From NCBI GenBank assembly GCA_020343515.1, contig CP070798.1:270085-303865 (forward strand): a DNA stretch of 33,781 nt, in the 5' to 3' direction. Under the pieces are notes generated by a model, which was not told the DNA's origin, made no database searches, and saw only the letters and a list, made by a program, of their open reading frames with translations. A program made the position numbers and the translations under genes. This document shows positions 15,588 to 24,217 of the stretch, in pieces; position 1 is the first letter of the stretch; each line of letters opens with the position of its first letter. Source of the stretch: Thermoplasmatales archaeon. Lineage in GTDB: Archaea > Thermoplasmatota > E2 > DHVEG-1.

Positions 15588-16694
15588 ATGATGGACAAAA
15601 GATTGGAAAAACTGGCACATATTTTGGTGCATCATTCTCTTAAAATTGAGAAGAATGATCTGTTTATGATTAGCGGGAGCCCTATTACAGCACCTTTGAT
15701 AACGGAAATATATAAACAGGCGTTAAAAGCTGGTGCTAATCCACATGTGAGGTTAGGCATTGAGGGGCTAGCTGAGATATTCTACAAGAAGGCAACCGAG
15801 AAACAACTCAAATATATGTCCCCCCTTGCAAAATTCGAAATTGAAAACATCGACGCTCGGCTTGGCATTATAAGTCCAGAAAATACTAGGGGTATGACAA
15901 ATGTTGACCCGAAAAAACAAGCAATGAGTAGTGTTGCTAATAGAGAGATACATCAGATATTTCTTGATAGAGCTGCCAAGAAAGAGCTGCGTTGGTGCAT
16001 CACTCAATACCCAACCAATGCCGCTGCTCAAGATGCCGAAATGTCCCTGGAAGAGTATGAAGATTTTATATTCAAAGCAGCTCATGTGGGAAAAAAAGAT
16101 CCAATCGGCCATTGGAAACAAGTTTTCAAAGAACAGGAGAAAATTAGAAGGTTGCTGGAGTCAAAGAAAAAATTGCATGTTATAGCAAAAGACACTGATC
16201 TAACAGTCTCTGTTGCTGATAGAAAATGGATAAACTGCTATGGGAAAGAGAATTTTCCTGATGGCGAAGTATTTACAGGGCCCATAGAAAATTCAGCAGA
16301 AGGCAATATTAGCTATTCCTTCCCTGCATCTCATGGCGGCAGAGAGGTGGATGACATACAGCTCTGGTTTAAGAAGGGCAGGGTTGTTAGGGCAAAGGCA
16401 TCTAAGGGTGTGAAATTCCTAAATTCTATGCTTGATATGGATAAAGGATCACGAAGGATTGGAGAATTTTCCTTTGGCACGAATTATGGCATTAAAAAGT
16501 ATACAAAAAACACTTTATTCGATGAGAAAATCGGAGGCACTATCCATATCGCAGTTGGTAGCGGATATCCTGAAACAGGGAGTAAGAACAAATCAAGCCT
16601 GCATTGGGACATGATGTGTGATTTACGTAAAAATGGCGAAGTCTATGCTAATGACGAGCTCATTTATAAAAACGGTAAGTTTTTGAATATATAA
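15588..16694 (+). CDS. M29 family metallo-aminopeptidase
   Basis: Cytoplasmic, two-metal aminopeptidase of the AmpS/aminopeptidase T family, 368 residues against about 370-410 for the family. Metal-site motifs are all present: E227 in NFPDGEVFTGP, E293 in IGEFSFGTN, H320 in GGTIHIAVG, and H339 and D341 in SSLHWDMMCDLR. No signal peptide. It removes N-terminal residues from peptides. The start is one of two adjacent ATG codons at 15588 and 15591. Its position 54 bases after the RAM-fused transporter, on the same strand, suggests a peptide/amino-acid handling operon in a region otherwise rich in exported peptidases. Confidence 0.94.
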   Translation: MMDKRLEKLAHILVHHSLKIEKNDLFMISGSPITAPLITEIYKQALKAGANPHVRLGIEGLAEIFYKKATEKQLKYMSPLAKFEIENIDARLGIISPENTRGMTNVDPKKQAMSSVANREIHQIFLDRAAKKELRWCITQYPTNAAAQDAEMSLEEYEDFIFKAAHVGKKDPIGHWKQVFKEQEKIRRLLESKKKLHVIAKDTDLTVSVADRKWINCYGKENFPDGEVFTGPIENSAEGNISYSFPASHGGREVDDIQLWFKKGRVVRAKASKGVKFLNSMLDMDKGSRRIGEFSFGTNYGIKKYTKNTLFDEKIGGTIHIAVGSGYPETGSKNKSSLHWDMMCDLRKNGEVYANDELIYKNGKFLNI

Positions 16695-16722
16695 TTTTAA
16701 ACACAGCCCAATTATCTGGAAA

Positions 16723-16794
16723 TATTTAAATATAAAACTTAATATAACAAATTATAAAAATAAAAAATAATTAAAAAAAATTTTAATCGGGAGG
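16723..16794 (+). promoter_or_regulatory. Promoter and ribosome site of the 599-residue beta-helix gene
   Basis: TATTTAAATATAAAA at 16723-16737 is a strong TATA-like element. GGGAGG at 16789-16794 sits eight bases before the ATG at 16803. The A/T-only stretch between them is the probable leader. Confidence 0.5.
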
Positions 16795-16802
16795 AAACGT
16801 CA

Positions 16803-18602
16803 ATGAAGGATAATTACAAAATTAAAAACTTGTTAAAAGCAGTTATAGTTATAACAATCGCATCTGCATTTATGATGCCTGGTTCAGCGACTTTTTTCAA
16901 TGTAGAAAAAGAATATTTGGAAAAAAATATGGCTTCCTCAGGGATGCCCGGCATAATATATGTAGATGATGACAACACAGATGGCCCCTGGGATGGAAGC
17001 ATAGATTACCCTTATCAATTTATACAGGATGGAATTGATAATGCACTTAATGGTAACAGAGTCTATGTTTTTAACGGAACCTATTACGAAAATATCGTTA
17101 TTTTCATATCCATATTCTTGGAAGGCGAAGATAAGGACAGTACCATTATCAATGGTGAAGGGCAAGGAACTGTGGTTAAAATCACAACTGATCTAGTAAC
17201 CCTAACCGGGTTCACCATAAAAAACAGTGGCAGCAGTCCAAATAATGCTGGCATTTCCGTTAACTCTGAATGGAACCTTATTAAAGTAAATAATTTTGTA
17301 GACAACAACTACGGCACTCGATTGGTAAAATCAAATAATACAATATTATACAACAATTTCATGAATAACAACCAACATGCCTATGACGAATGCAGCAATA
17401 CATGGAATGATTCTTCTCCAGGTGGAGGCAACTTTTGGGATGGCCACATTGGTGAAGACGATAATGAAGACGGTATTATTGATGCACCATATGATATAAC
17501 GGGCCATAGCAACAAGGATTGGCGTCCATTACTCCACATTTATGGCTCAGTTATAAATCTAGATACACAGGACGTCTTTCTAACAATTAAAAGCGCGATA
17601 AATGATTATGGTACCTATGATGGACATACAATTTATGTTAAAAACGATGTATACTATGAACATTTAGTTATCGACAAAACAATAAATCTGATTGGTGAAA
17701 ATAAGGAAAAAACTATAATTGATGCGCGAGGATTTGGTAACGTAGTAAAAATCTATTATGACCAGGTAGCTTTTTCTGGTTTCACCGTTCAACATAGTGG
17801 AAGTGAGCTACATAACGCAGGAATGGTAGTGGATTCGGATGAAAATAACATAACCGAAAATATACTGGAATATAACTATCATGGAATCATTCTATGTTCA
17901 TCTGATGATAACGTTATCTTGGGAAACATTATTCAAAATAACGATTGGAATGGAATCTATATAAAACATTACTGTAATAGAAATACCATTTTAGAAAATA
18001 CCATTGAAAACAACAATTATGCAGGTATCGCCATAACTGGTTCTTCCCAAAACGAGGCGTACCATAACAATTTCATAGGGAATAGACATAACGCATATGA
18101 TGATTCTAACAATATATGGGATGATGGCTATCCCTCGGGTGGGAACTACTGGGATGATTATGCAGGGAAGGATTGTGACGGCGATGGAATAGGAGATAAA
18201 CCATATATAATTCCTGATGGAATAAACAAAGATAGATATCCTCTAATGGAACCTTACATCAGTACCGACACAATTCCACCCTACGTAGAAATCATTTCAC
18301 CACAGAACGGATTATATATTATGAACCTTAGGCTGCTACATCGTATAATCAGACAAAGAACAATAATTTTTGGACGCATTACTATAGAAGTTGAGGCATC
18401 AGACTATCAATCCGGAATTGAAGGGGTTGCTTTCTACCTAGATAACAATCATAATCCAGAAGAAACAGATTATATTGAACCATATAGCTGGACTTGGACT
18501 AGAAAGTCCTTCTTAAAACACTGGCATGTCGTTAGAGCTGTTGCGATTGACAGGGCTGGAAACTACAACAGCGATGCAATATTAGTTCGAAAGTATTTTT
18601 AA
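16803..18602 (+). CDS. Secreted NosD-like double beta-helix protein with C-terminal Ig-like domain
   Basis: Exported 599-residue protein. Signal peptide about 1-29; an entry segment IIYVDDDNTDGPWDGS (51-66); first beta-helix about 67-200 closed by a NosD-type block (SSPGGGNFWDG ... DDNEDGIIDAPYDI, 204-232); second helix about 250-440 closed by a better NosD block (YPSGGNYWDDY ... DCDGDGIGDKPYIIP, 443-472). The two halves repeat the same order (TIYVKNDVYYEHLVID matches RVYVFNGTYYENIVIF), so the gene arose by internal duplication. Residues about 490-599 form an Ig-like domain starting PPYVEIISPQNGLY and ending in KYF. It has no PKD domain and no FPILR-type tail, unlike the beta-helix protein at 12482. 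A carbohydrate-related surface role is likely but unproven. Confidence 0.9.
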   Translation: MKDNYKIKNLLKAVIVITIASAFMMPGSATFFNVEKEYLEKNMASSGMPGIIYVDDDNTDGPWDGSIDYPYQFIQDGIDNALNGNRVYVFNGTYYENIVIFISIFLEGEDKDSTIINGEGQGTVVKITTDLVTLTGFTIKNSGSSPNNAGISVNSEWNLIKVNNFVDNNYGTRLVKSNNTILYNNFMNNNQHAYDECSNTWNDSSPGGGNFWDGHIGEDDNEDGIIDAPYDITGHSNKDWRPLLHIYGSVINLDTQDVFLTIKSAINDYGTYDGHTIYVKNDVYYEHLVIDKTINLIGENKEKTIIDARGFGNVVKIYYDQVAFSGFTVQHSGSELHNAGMVVDSDENNITENILEYNYHGIILCSSDDNVILGNIIQNNDWNGIYIKHYCNRNTILENTIENNNYAGIAITGSSQNEAYHNNFIGNRHNAYDDSNNIWDDGYPSGGNYWDDYAGKDCDGDGIGDKPYIIPDGINKDRYPLMEPYISTDTIPPYVEIISPQNGLYIMNLRLLHRIIRQRTIIFGRITIEVEASDYQSGIEGVAFYLDNNHNPEETDYIEPYSWTWTRKSFLKHWHVVRAVAIDRAGNYNSDAILVRKYF

Positions 18603-18695
18603 TCAAACACTTTTTCTCTCATCCTTTAAATATATAAAAGAATAGGCATATTATTAGTAAGTTTTAATAAAAATAGTTGAGAAGTTGTTACTCAA

Positions 18696-18718
18696 AAAAA
18701 CCTATAAATAAGGTTTTT
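18696..18718 (+). promoter_or_regulatory. purF promoter: TATA box framed by an inverted repeat, probably leaderless
   Basis: AAAAACC (18696-18702) and GGTTTTT (18712-18718) flank TATAAATAA, so the TATA element is the loop of a perfect seven-base dyad. Its centre is about 29 bases before the purF ATG at 18735 and no ribosome site is seen, which points to a leaderless transcript whose promoter could be blocked by a dimeric repressor. Confidence 0.45.
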
Positions 18719-18734
18719 CATTATCTTTATTACT

Positions 18735-20168
18735 ATGTGTGGCATTATAGGCATTATAGGGGGAAAACCAGTTTCTCGTCTCGTCTATCATGGTCTGTTT
18801 TCTATACAACATCGTGGTCAATCATCTGCTGGCAAGCTGACATATGATGGAAATATCCATGTGACAAAGGAGGCTGGGCTGGTAAGGGATGTTTTTAATG
18901 ATGAAAAAAAGATTGATACATCCGGGAATGTTGGAATAGGTCATACACGATATTCCACTGCAGGATTGGATGATATCGAGTCTCTAAAGCGCAACGCGCA
19001 ACCTGAATACCTGGTAAATCCCTTCCTTGCAGCTGTTTTTAATGGAAATATTTATAATTGTTCAGAGATGGTCAAGAAAACAAAACGTAAGCCACGGACA
19101 GATAGTGATATCCAGTGGCTACTTTTGCCTATGGCTGATAACCTGTACAAAAAGGAGCTGAAGGTTAATGCAATTTTTAACGCGTGTGAAACAGTAATGC
19201 ATCAGGTTAAAGGTAGCTATTCGGCATTATTCCTTGCCGACTCCGGTGAGAATCCGTTTCTTTTTGCAATGACTGATCCCTATAAGATTAGACCACTAGT
19301 CCTTGGAAAATCAAATGGAATGTACTGTATTGCCTCAGAGACACGAGTATTTAAGAAGATCAATTTTGAATATGTTAAAGAGATACCTGGAGGGACTGTA
19401 ATTGCTATAGACAAGGAGGGAAATGTTTACGAAAAACATATAATAAGTAAACCAGAAAAACCATGTATGTTTGAGTTTGTATATTTCGCCAAGCCTGACT
19501 CTCGCATTAACGGCCAATCCATCCATAATGTCCGTGTCGATATCGGTCGTCAACTCGCAAATGAGCATCCAGTTGAAGCTGATATCGTTGTCCCAGTTCC
19601 TGAGTCGGGAAGACACTATGCCACTGGCTACACAGGAGAATCCGGCATACCTTTAGATGAAGGGTTGATGAAAGATAAAGCTGAACGCTCTTTTATCCAG
19701 CAGACGCAGGAGACTAGAGATAAGGTTGTCGAAGAAGGGTTATCTTTCCTCCGTTCTGTTCTCCAAGGCAAACGCATTGTCTTGGTTGATGACTCTATTG
19801 TACGCGGGACAAATATTCGGAAACTCGTACGCGGAATAAAAAACGCAGGAGCCAAACAAATTCATATACGAATAGGCTGTCCGCCACTCGTTGCCCCCTG
19901 TTATCTAGGCATAGATATGCGTAGTAAAAAGGAGTTTATCGCTCGCGACAGCAACGGCGAGATCAAAACCGGGGACGCTATCGCCAAGGAGATCGGCGCG
20001 GATTCGCTAGCGTATATAAGCATGGAAGGGCTTCAAAAGGCTATAGGATTTGACATATGCCGTGGCTGTATAGATTTCCCAAACGGGTATCCAGTTGAGA
20101 TGCAAAAAGATGTCATGAAACTCTTTAGACATGATAGAAAAGGCATACGAGCTTATGAATGTATGTAG
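18735..20168 (+). CDS. purF: Amidophosphoribosyltransferase (first step of purine synthesis)
   Basis: Converts PRPP and glutamine to 5-phosphoribosylamine. The 477-residue protein begins MCGIIGIIGG, so removal of Met exposes the catalytic Cys2 of the N-terminal glutamine amidotransferase domain (about 2-240) with no propeptide. The phosphoribosyltransferase domain follows, with the PRPP loop IVLVDDSIVRGTN at 348-360. C244, C389, C442 and C445 match the positions that ligate the 4Fe-4S cluster in the Bacillus enzyme, so an iron-sulfur, possibly oxygen-sensitive enzyme is expected. Length and motifs are complete. Transcription appears leaderless from a promoter set within an inverted repeat. 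A winged-helix gene follows after 34 bases. Confidence 0.97.
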   Translation: MCGIIGIIGGKPVSRLVYHGLFSIQHRGQSSAGKLTYDGNIHVTKEAGLVRDVFNDEKKIDTSGNVGIGHTRYSTAGLDDIESLKRNAQPEYLVNPFLAAVFNGNIYNCSEMVKKTKRKPRTDSDIQWLLLPMADNLYKKELKVNAIFNACETVMHQVKGSYSALFLADSGENPFLFAMTDPYKIRPLVLGKSNGMYCIASETRVFKKINFEYVKEIPGGTVIAIDKEGNVYEKHIISKPEKPCMFEFVYFAKPDSRINGQSIHNVRVDIGRQLANEHPVEADIVVPVPESGRHYATGYTGESGIPLDEGLMKDKAERSFIQQTQETRDKVVEEGLSFLRSVLQGKRIVLVDDSIVRGTNIRKLVRGIKNAGAKQIHIRIGCPPLVAPCYLGIDMRSKKEFIARDSNGEIKTGDAIAKEIGADSLAYISMEGLQKAIGFDICRGCIDFPNGYPVEMQKDVMKLFRHDRKGIRAYECM

Positions 20169-20202
20169 AAATCATTATCCTTCCATATTGAAAGATGAGA
20201 TC

Positions 20203-20511
20203 ATGATTGAAATTACCACTGGAACAATTGAAGAGCAAATTATAAAAATTTTGCAAAAAACCTATCCAATAACTGTATCTGATGTCGAGAAAAAACTTCA
20301 TATTTCAAGGAAGATGATTTTGAGAGTTTTACAAAAATTTCAAGTAAAAGGCATAGTACAACTAGAACCTCTACCGGACAAAATATATATCAGATTGTCA
20401 AGGAACGATTTCAGATTCGTAGGTAAAAAAAGACAGAAAAAATTCATAAAACATCATACCGGAAAGAAGAGAGAAGAACCAGGTGAATATGAAGGTATAA
20501 TGTTTTCCTAG
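20203..20511 (+). CDS. Small winged helix-turn-helix DNA-binding protein
   Basis: A 102-residue protein from the ATG at 20203; in-frame upstream starts at 20131 or 20155 would overlap the end of purF and lack a ribosome site. Residues about 8-72 form a winged helix: helix EEQIIKILQKTY, turn helix TVSDVEKKLHI, recognition helix SRKMILRVLQKFQVKGIV, and a wing LEPLPDKIYIRLS. The tail is strongly basic (GKKRQKKFIKHHTGKKREE), as expected for DNA contact. No ligand domain is present. It lies 34 bases downstream of purF on the same strand and may be co-transcribed; regulation of purF is possible but not shown. Confidence 0.78.
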   Translation: MIEITTGTIEEQIIKILQKTYPITVSDVEKKLHISRKMILRVLQKFQVKGIVQLEPLPDKIYIRLSRNDFRFVGKKRQKKFIKHHTGKKREEPGEYEGIMFS

Positions 20512-20641
20512 AAAAAACCAATTTTTTCCTTGTTGAAAAAATTTACAGCAATAGAAAAAAAAGATAAACTAATAAATTGTTCCGGAATAAAACAAGATTT
20601 AAAATGAAATAGATATTACTTTGTACTGTGGAAGGAGAGCT

Positions 20642-22351
20642 ATGGAGGTATCCACTTTAGATACTGCTGAGAAGGCAAGTAAAGCACCCGCGCTCAATGG
20701 AAAGCCGAAAATTGCCTATTTCTCCATGGAAATTGGGTTAGACAAACAGATACCTACTTATAGCGGCGGGCTTGGTATTTTAGCTGGTGACACCTTAAAA
20801 TCATGTGCAGATCTAAATGTCCCAATTGTAGGAATTACACTGCTTTCCGAAAATGGATATTTTTATCAAAAAATTGACGAGGAGGGAAATCAGATTGAAC
20901 TCCCAATTAATTTTAATATCAATGATTTTCTTACGTTGCTTCCAAGCAAAACAAATGTGATGATTGAAGATAGAGCAGTAAGCATTCGTATCTGGCATTA
21001 CCTAGTTAAAGGAATAAGCGGATATATAGTTCCAGTTTTTTTTCTGGACACGAATCTTGAAGAAAACAATGAATCGGACAGAGAGATTACGAAATATCTA
21101 TATGGCGGTGATGAAAAATATCGTCTTGCTCAAGAAATTGTTCTTGGCATTGGCGGGGTTAGGGCAATTCGCTCGCTTGGCTATAAAACAATTGATAAGT
21201 ACCATATGAACGAAGGTCACGCTGCTCTCGGCACCCTTGAACTTTTTCGAGAATTAAAAAATATTGAAAAAGTCAGAGAACAATGTGTATTTACAACGCA
21301 CACTCCAGTTGCTGCAGGTCATGATCAATTTGATTTATCTTTTGCGCAACCTATGTTGGGAGATATGTTACCTGATCCTGTTCTTGATAACGTTACGTTT
21401 GAAAACAAATTAAATATGACTAGACTAGCCCTTTTTTTTAGTCACTACGTTAATGGTGTTGCAAAAAAGCACGGCGAAGTCTCACGATCAATGTTTCCCG
21501 GTTACTCTATAGATTCCATTACAAACGGTGTTCATACACCTACTTGGGTTTCGGAACCATTTCAAAGATTATTTGATAAACATATGACAGGTTGGCGTTC
21601 TGATCCCTACATACTTAGAGCCACGTTTAGCATCGAGAAGCGTGAGGTATGGGCTGCCCACATGGAGGCAAAAAAGACTCTCATAGATTTTGTCAACAAC
21701 AGATACAAAGTCGGTATGAACTATGATCATTTCACTATAGGATTTGCTAGGCGACAAACCGCATACAAAAGACCTGATCTGTTGATTTCTGATCCAGAAA
21801 GACTTAAGCATATTGCTGAAAAAACAGGACCTATCCAGATCATATATGCTGGAAAAGCGCATCCCAAAGATGGATCAGGTAAAGAAACTATCAAAAAAAT
21901 TTTTGATTCTATGAAGGCAATAAATGGGAAAATAAAAATTGCCTATATCCACAATTACGATATGACGATTGGAAAAATGATGACTTCGGGTGTGGATCTC
22001 TGGCTGAATACACCTCGAAGACCGAGAGAGGCTTCAGGAACCTCCGGGATGAAAGCTGCCCATAACGGAGTCCCACAGTTCAGTACGTTAGATGGTTGGT
22101 GGCTGGAAGGATGTGTCGAAAACATAACAGGATGGGCAATAGGACCAGAAAAGACAGAAGAGGAAGAATCTGATGATGAAATCGATAGAAATGATCTTTA
22201 TAACAAACTTGAAAATTGGATAATGCCAAAATTTTACAATGACAGAGATAATTGGATAAGAACTATGAGAAGTTGCATAGCAATAAACGCGTCATTCTTT
22301 AATACAAACAGAATGATTCAACAATACGTTCTAAACGCCTATTTTATGTAG
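20642..22351 (+). CDS. Alpha-glucan (maltodextrin/glycogen) phosphorylase, short form
   Basis: GT35 enzyme releasing glucose 1-phosphate from alpha-1,4-glucan with phosphate; PLP-dependent. From the ATG at 20642 (AGGAG at 20633-20637) the product is 569 residues, much shorter than the about 800-residue classical enzymes and closer to the archaeal/thermophile type. Landmarks are IAYFSMEIGL near the N terminus, PTYSGGLGILAGD, HMNEGHAALG, FTTHTPVAAGHDQF, and the PLP site REASGTSGMKAAHNG with K471. An upstream TTG at 20621 is unlikely. The 3' end overlaps the convergent debranching-enzyme gene by 21 bases. Together with the GT4/GH57/debranching operon it forms a glucan storage and mobilisation locus. 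Confidence 0.94.
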   Translation: MEVSTLDTAEKASKAPALNGKPKIAYFSMEIGLDKQIPTYSGGLGILAGDTLKSCADLNVPIVGITLLSENGYFYQKIDEEGNQIELPINFNINDFLTLLPSKTNVMIEDRAVSIRIWHYLVKGISGYIVPVFFLDTNLEENNESDREITKYLYGGDEKYRLAQEIVLGIGGVRAIRSLGYKTIDKYHMNEGHAALGTLELFRELKNIEKVREQCVFTTHTPVAAGHDQFDLSFAQPMLGDMLPDPVLDNVTFENKLNMTRLALFFSHYVNGVAKKHGEVSRSMFPGYSIDSITNGVHTPTWVSEPFQRLFDKHMTGWRSDPYILRATFSIEKREVWAAHMEAKKTLIDFVNNRYKVGMNYDHFTIGFARRQTAYKRPDLLISDPERLKHIAEKTGPIQIIYAGKAHPKDGSGKETIKKIFDSMKAINGKIKIAYIHNYDMTIGKMMTSGVDLWLNTPRRPREASGTSGMKAAHNGVPQFSTLDGWWLEGCVENITGWAIGPEKTEEEESDDEIDRNDLYNKLENWIMPKFYNDRDNWIRTMRSCIAINASFFNTNRMIQQYVLNAYFM

Positions 22352-24193
22352 TAAAATATTCTCATATTTTGGAGATATGTTCTCAATATCCTCTATCCAC
22401 GAGCGAAGTATTTCTGCTACACTCCATGCCTGTGTTATACATCCCCGTGGAAGGTGAGGGGGATCTCCATCAAATATTTCACATATAGAACCGTCCCAAT
22501 TATCGCCAAAAGCGTCAAACATTGGTTTTAAAAAATTCTGAAATGCAAATTCTCTCCATGCCAACTCATGATTCTTTGTTTTAACGAACGCTTTGATAAA
22601 TGGCCCCATAAGCCAAGGCCATACCGTACCATTATGATAAGCGATATCTCTGTTATAATCACCAAGATATGTTCCTTTGTATCTTGGATCATCTGAAGAT
22701 AAAGTTCGTAACCCAAAGATAGTAAGCAAATTTTTTTGAACATCATTAACTATCTTTTCTTGCAACCCTTTATCTACCACAGAAAAATCAAGAGAAACAA
22801 GAAAGATTTGATTAGGTCTAAATGACAAATCTTTGGCATCAATAACATCGTATTGCTTTTCAAACTGTTTATTAAAACTTTTTTTTACTTTTTCTGCTAG
22901 GTCAGAATATGTGTCTTCCTTATTCAATATGTTTGCTAGATTGCCCATTATTCTAAGTGCATTGTACCATAAAGCTTGAATTTCAACTGCCTCTTTTGAA
23001 CGAGGCGTAGGATAGTAATCTCCAATTTTTACATCCATCCAAGTAAGCCCCTCCGCATGACTTATTAGAAAATCATCGTCCATGTGAATATCGTTCTCAG
23101 TTCCATTTTTGTAGCTATCAATAATAGAATGTAATATTCTCCATACCTCTTCGAGAAAGTTTAGATCATTTGTATATTTCAGATATTGGTATACTCTATC
23201 TACAAACCACAATGAAGCATCTACTGTATTATATACTGCTTTGGCATCTCGATCCATAAATGCATTTGGAAGTAGGCCGTTTTTACAGTACTCGCCAAAA
23301 CTTAAAAGCGTTTGTTTTGCATCATCAAACCTCTTTGTAACAAGTGCAATTCCGGGTAGTGATATCAGCGCGTCCCTGCTCCAATCGCCAAACCAATGAT
23401 AACCGGCTACAATCGATTTTTTAATACCTTTTTTTACAACAAAATTATCAGTTGACAAAACAAGTTTTTCAAACTTACTTGGAAGATCTGCTCGTTCAAG
23501 TAATCTCTTTTTCCTTTGAATCTCATGCAAATAAATTTCTGAAGGGTTACTATCTACATTATTTTCGAGTGTAAAAATCAGGTAATATTCACTAAAACTC
23601 TTGATAGTTTTATGAAGTTCACCAATATGAACACTATTATCTATCCAAGAATCGTTTCTTTCGCGATCCTTTTTATAATGAAATTCCGCCCAGTAATTTG
23701 CTGGTTTATAGATAGAATCTCTAAGTATAATTTTAAGTGTTTTATCTATGTTGCTTGGTTTTATACGAACACCATGTTCAAAAAAGTCCTGTTTGAATGA
23801 TATAGATCCTTGTTCAGTTGTATCATAAAAATGTCTGGAATTTATGACAGGACTATGAATAACTGATATTGGTTTGTCTGTTTTAATTTCATATTTAACA
23901 GATGTAGTATTTTTTTGATACTCCATAAAAATCGTTTTTTTGAGTTTTACTCCTTCCATATCATAAAGAAGTGAGGGAAATACATCAAAAACAAATCTAC
24001 CTTTGTAGTCTCTTAAATCATGAACTTTATTTTCAAAAGTGATTCTATCGTATACATTTGATACAAACATCCATCTTCTCGTCGGCGGGGTCAAACTTGC
24101 AACCAATAAACCGTGGAACTTTCTGATATTATCGTTAGAATGAGTTAAAGAAGCGTAGCTTCCAAGACCGTTCGTAACTATCCATTCTCTCAT
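22331..24193 (-). CDS. Glycogen debranching enzyme (amylo-alpha-1,6-glucosidase type)
   Basis: A 620-residue archaeal/bacterial-type debranching enzyme. The N-terminal domain opens with EWIVTNGLGSYASLTHS and RKFHGLLVAS, typical of the family; the C-terminal (alpha/alpha)6 barrel (about 250-610) has GYHWFGDWSRDALISLPG at 264-281 with acidic residues of the active site, TWMDVK near 384-389, YHNGTVWPWLMGPF at 519-532 and ITQAWSVAEILR near the end. It trims alpha-1,6 branches of glycogen-like polymers. It is the third gene of the GT4-GH57-debranching operon, 24 bases after the GH57 gene, and overlaps the convergent phosphorylase gene tail to tail. No truncation seen. Confidence 0.94.
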   Translation of the reverse strand: MREWIVTNGLGSYASLTHSNDNIRKFHGLLVASLTPPTRRWMFVSNVYDRITFENKVHDLRDYKGRFVFDVFPSLLYDMEGVKLKKTIFMEYQKNTTSVKYEIKTDKPISVIHSPVINSRHFYDTTEQGSISFKQDFFEHGVRIKPSNIDKTLKIILRDSIYKPANYWAEFHYKKDRERNDSWIDNSVHIGELHKTIKSFSEYYLIFTLENNVDSNPSEIYLHEIQRKKRLLERADLPSKFEKLVLSTDNFVVKKGIKKSIVAGYHWFGDWSRDALISLPGIALVTKRFDDAKQTLLSFGEYCKNGLLPNAFMDRDAKAVYNTVDASLWFVDRVYQYLKYTNDLNFLEEVWRILHSIIDSYKNGTENDIHMDDDFLISHAEGLTWMDVKIGDYYPTPRSKEAVEIQALWYNALRIMGNLANILNKEDTYSDLAEKVKKSFNKQFEKQYDVIDAKDLSFRPNQIFLVSLDFSVVDKGLQEKIVNDVQKNLLTIFGLRTLSSDDPRYKGTYLGDYNRDIAYHNGTVWPWLMGPFIKAFVKTKNHELAWREFAFQNFLKPMFDAFGDNWDGSICEIFDGDPPHLPRGCITQAWSVAEILRSWIEDIENISPKYENILLHKIGV

Positions 24194-24217
24194 AATCCAC
24201 TATGTGTCCTCACTATA

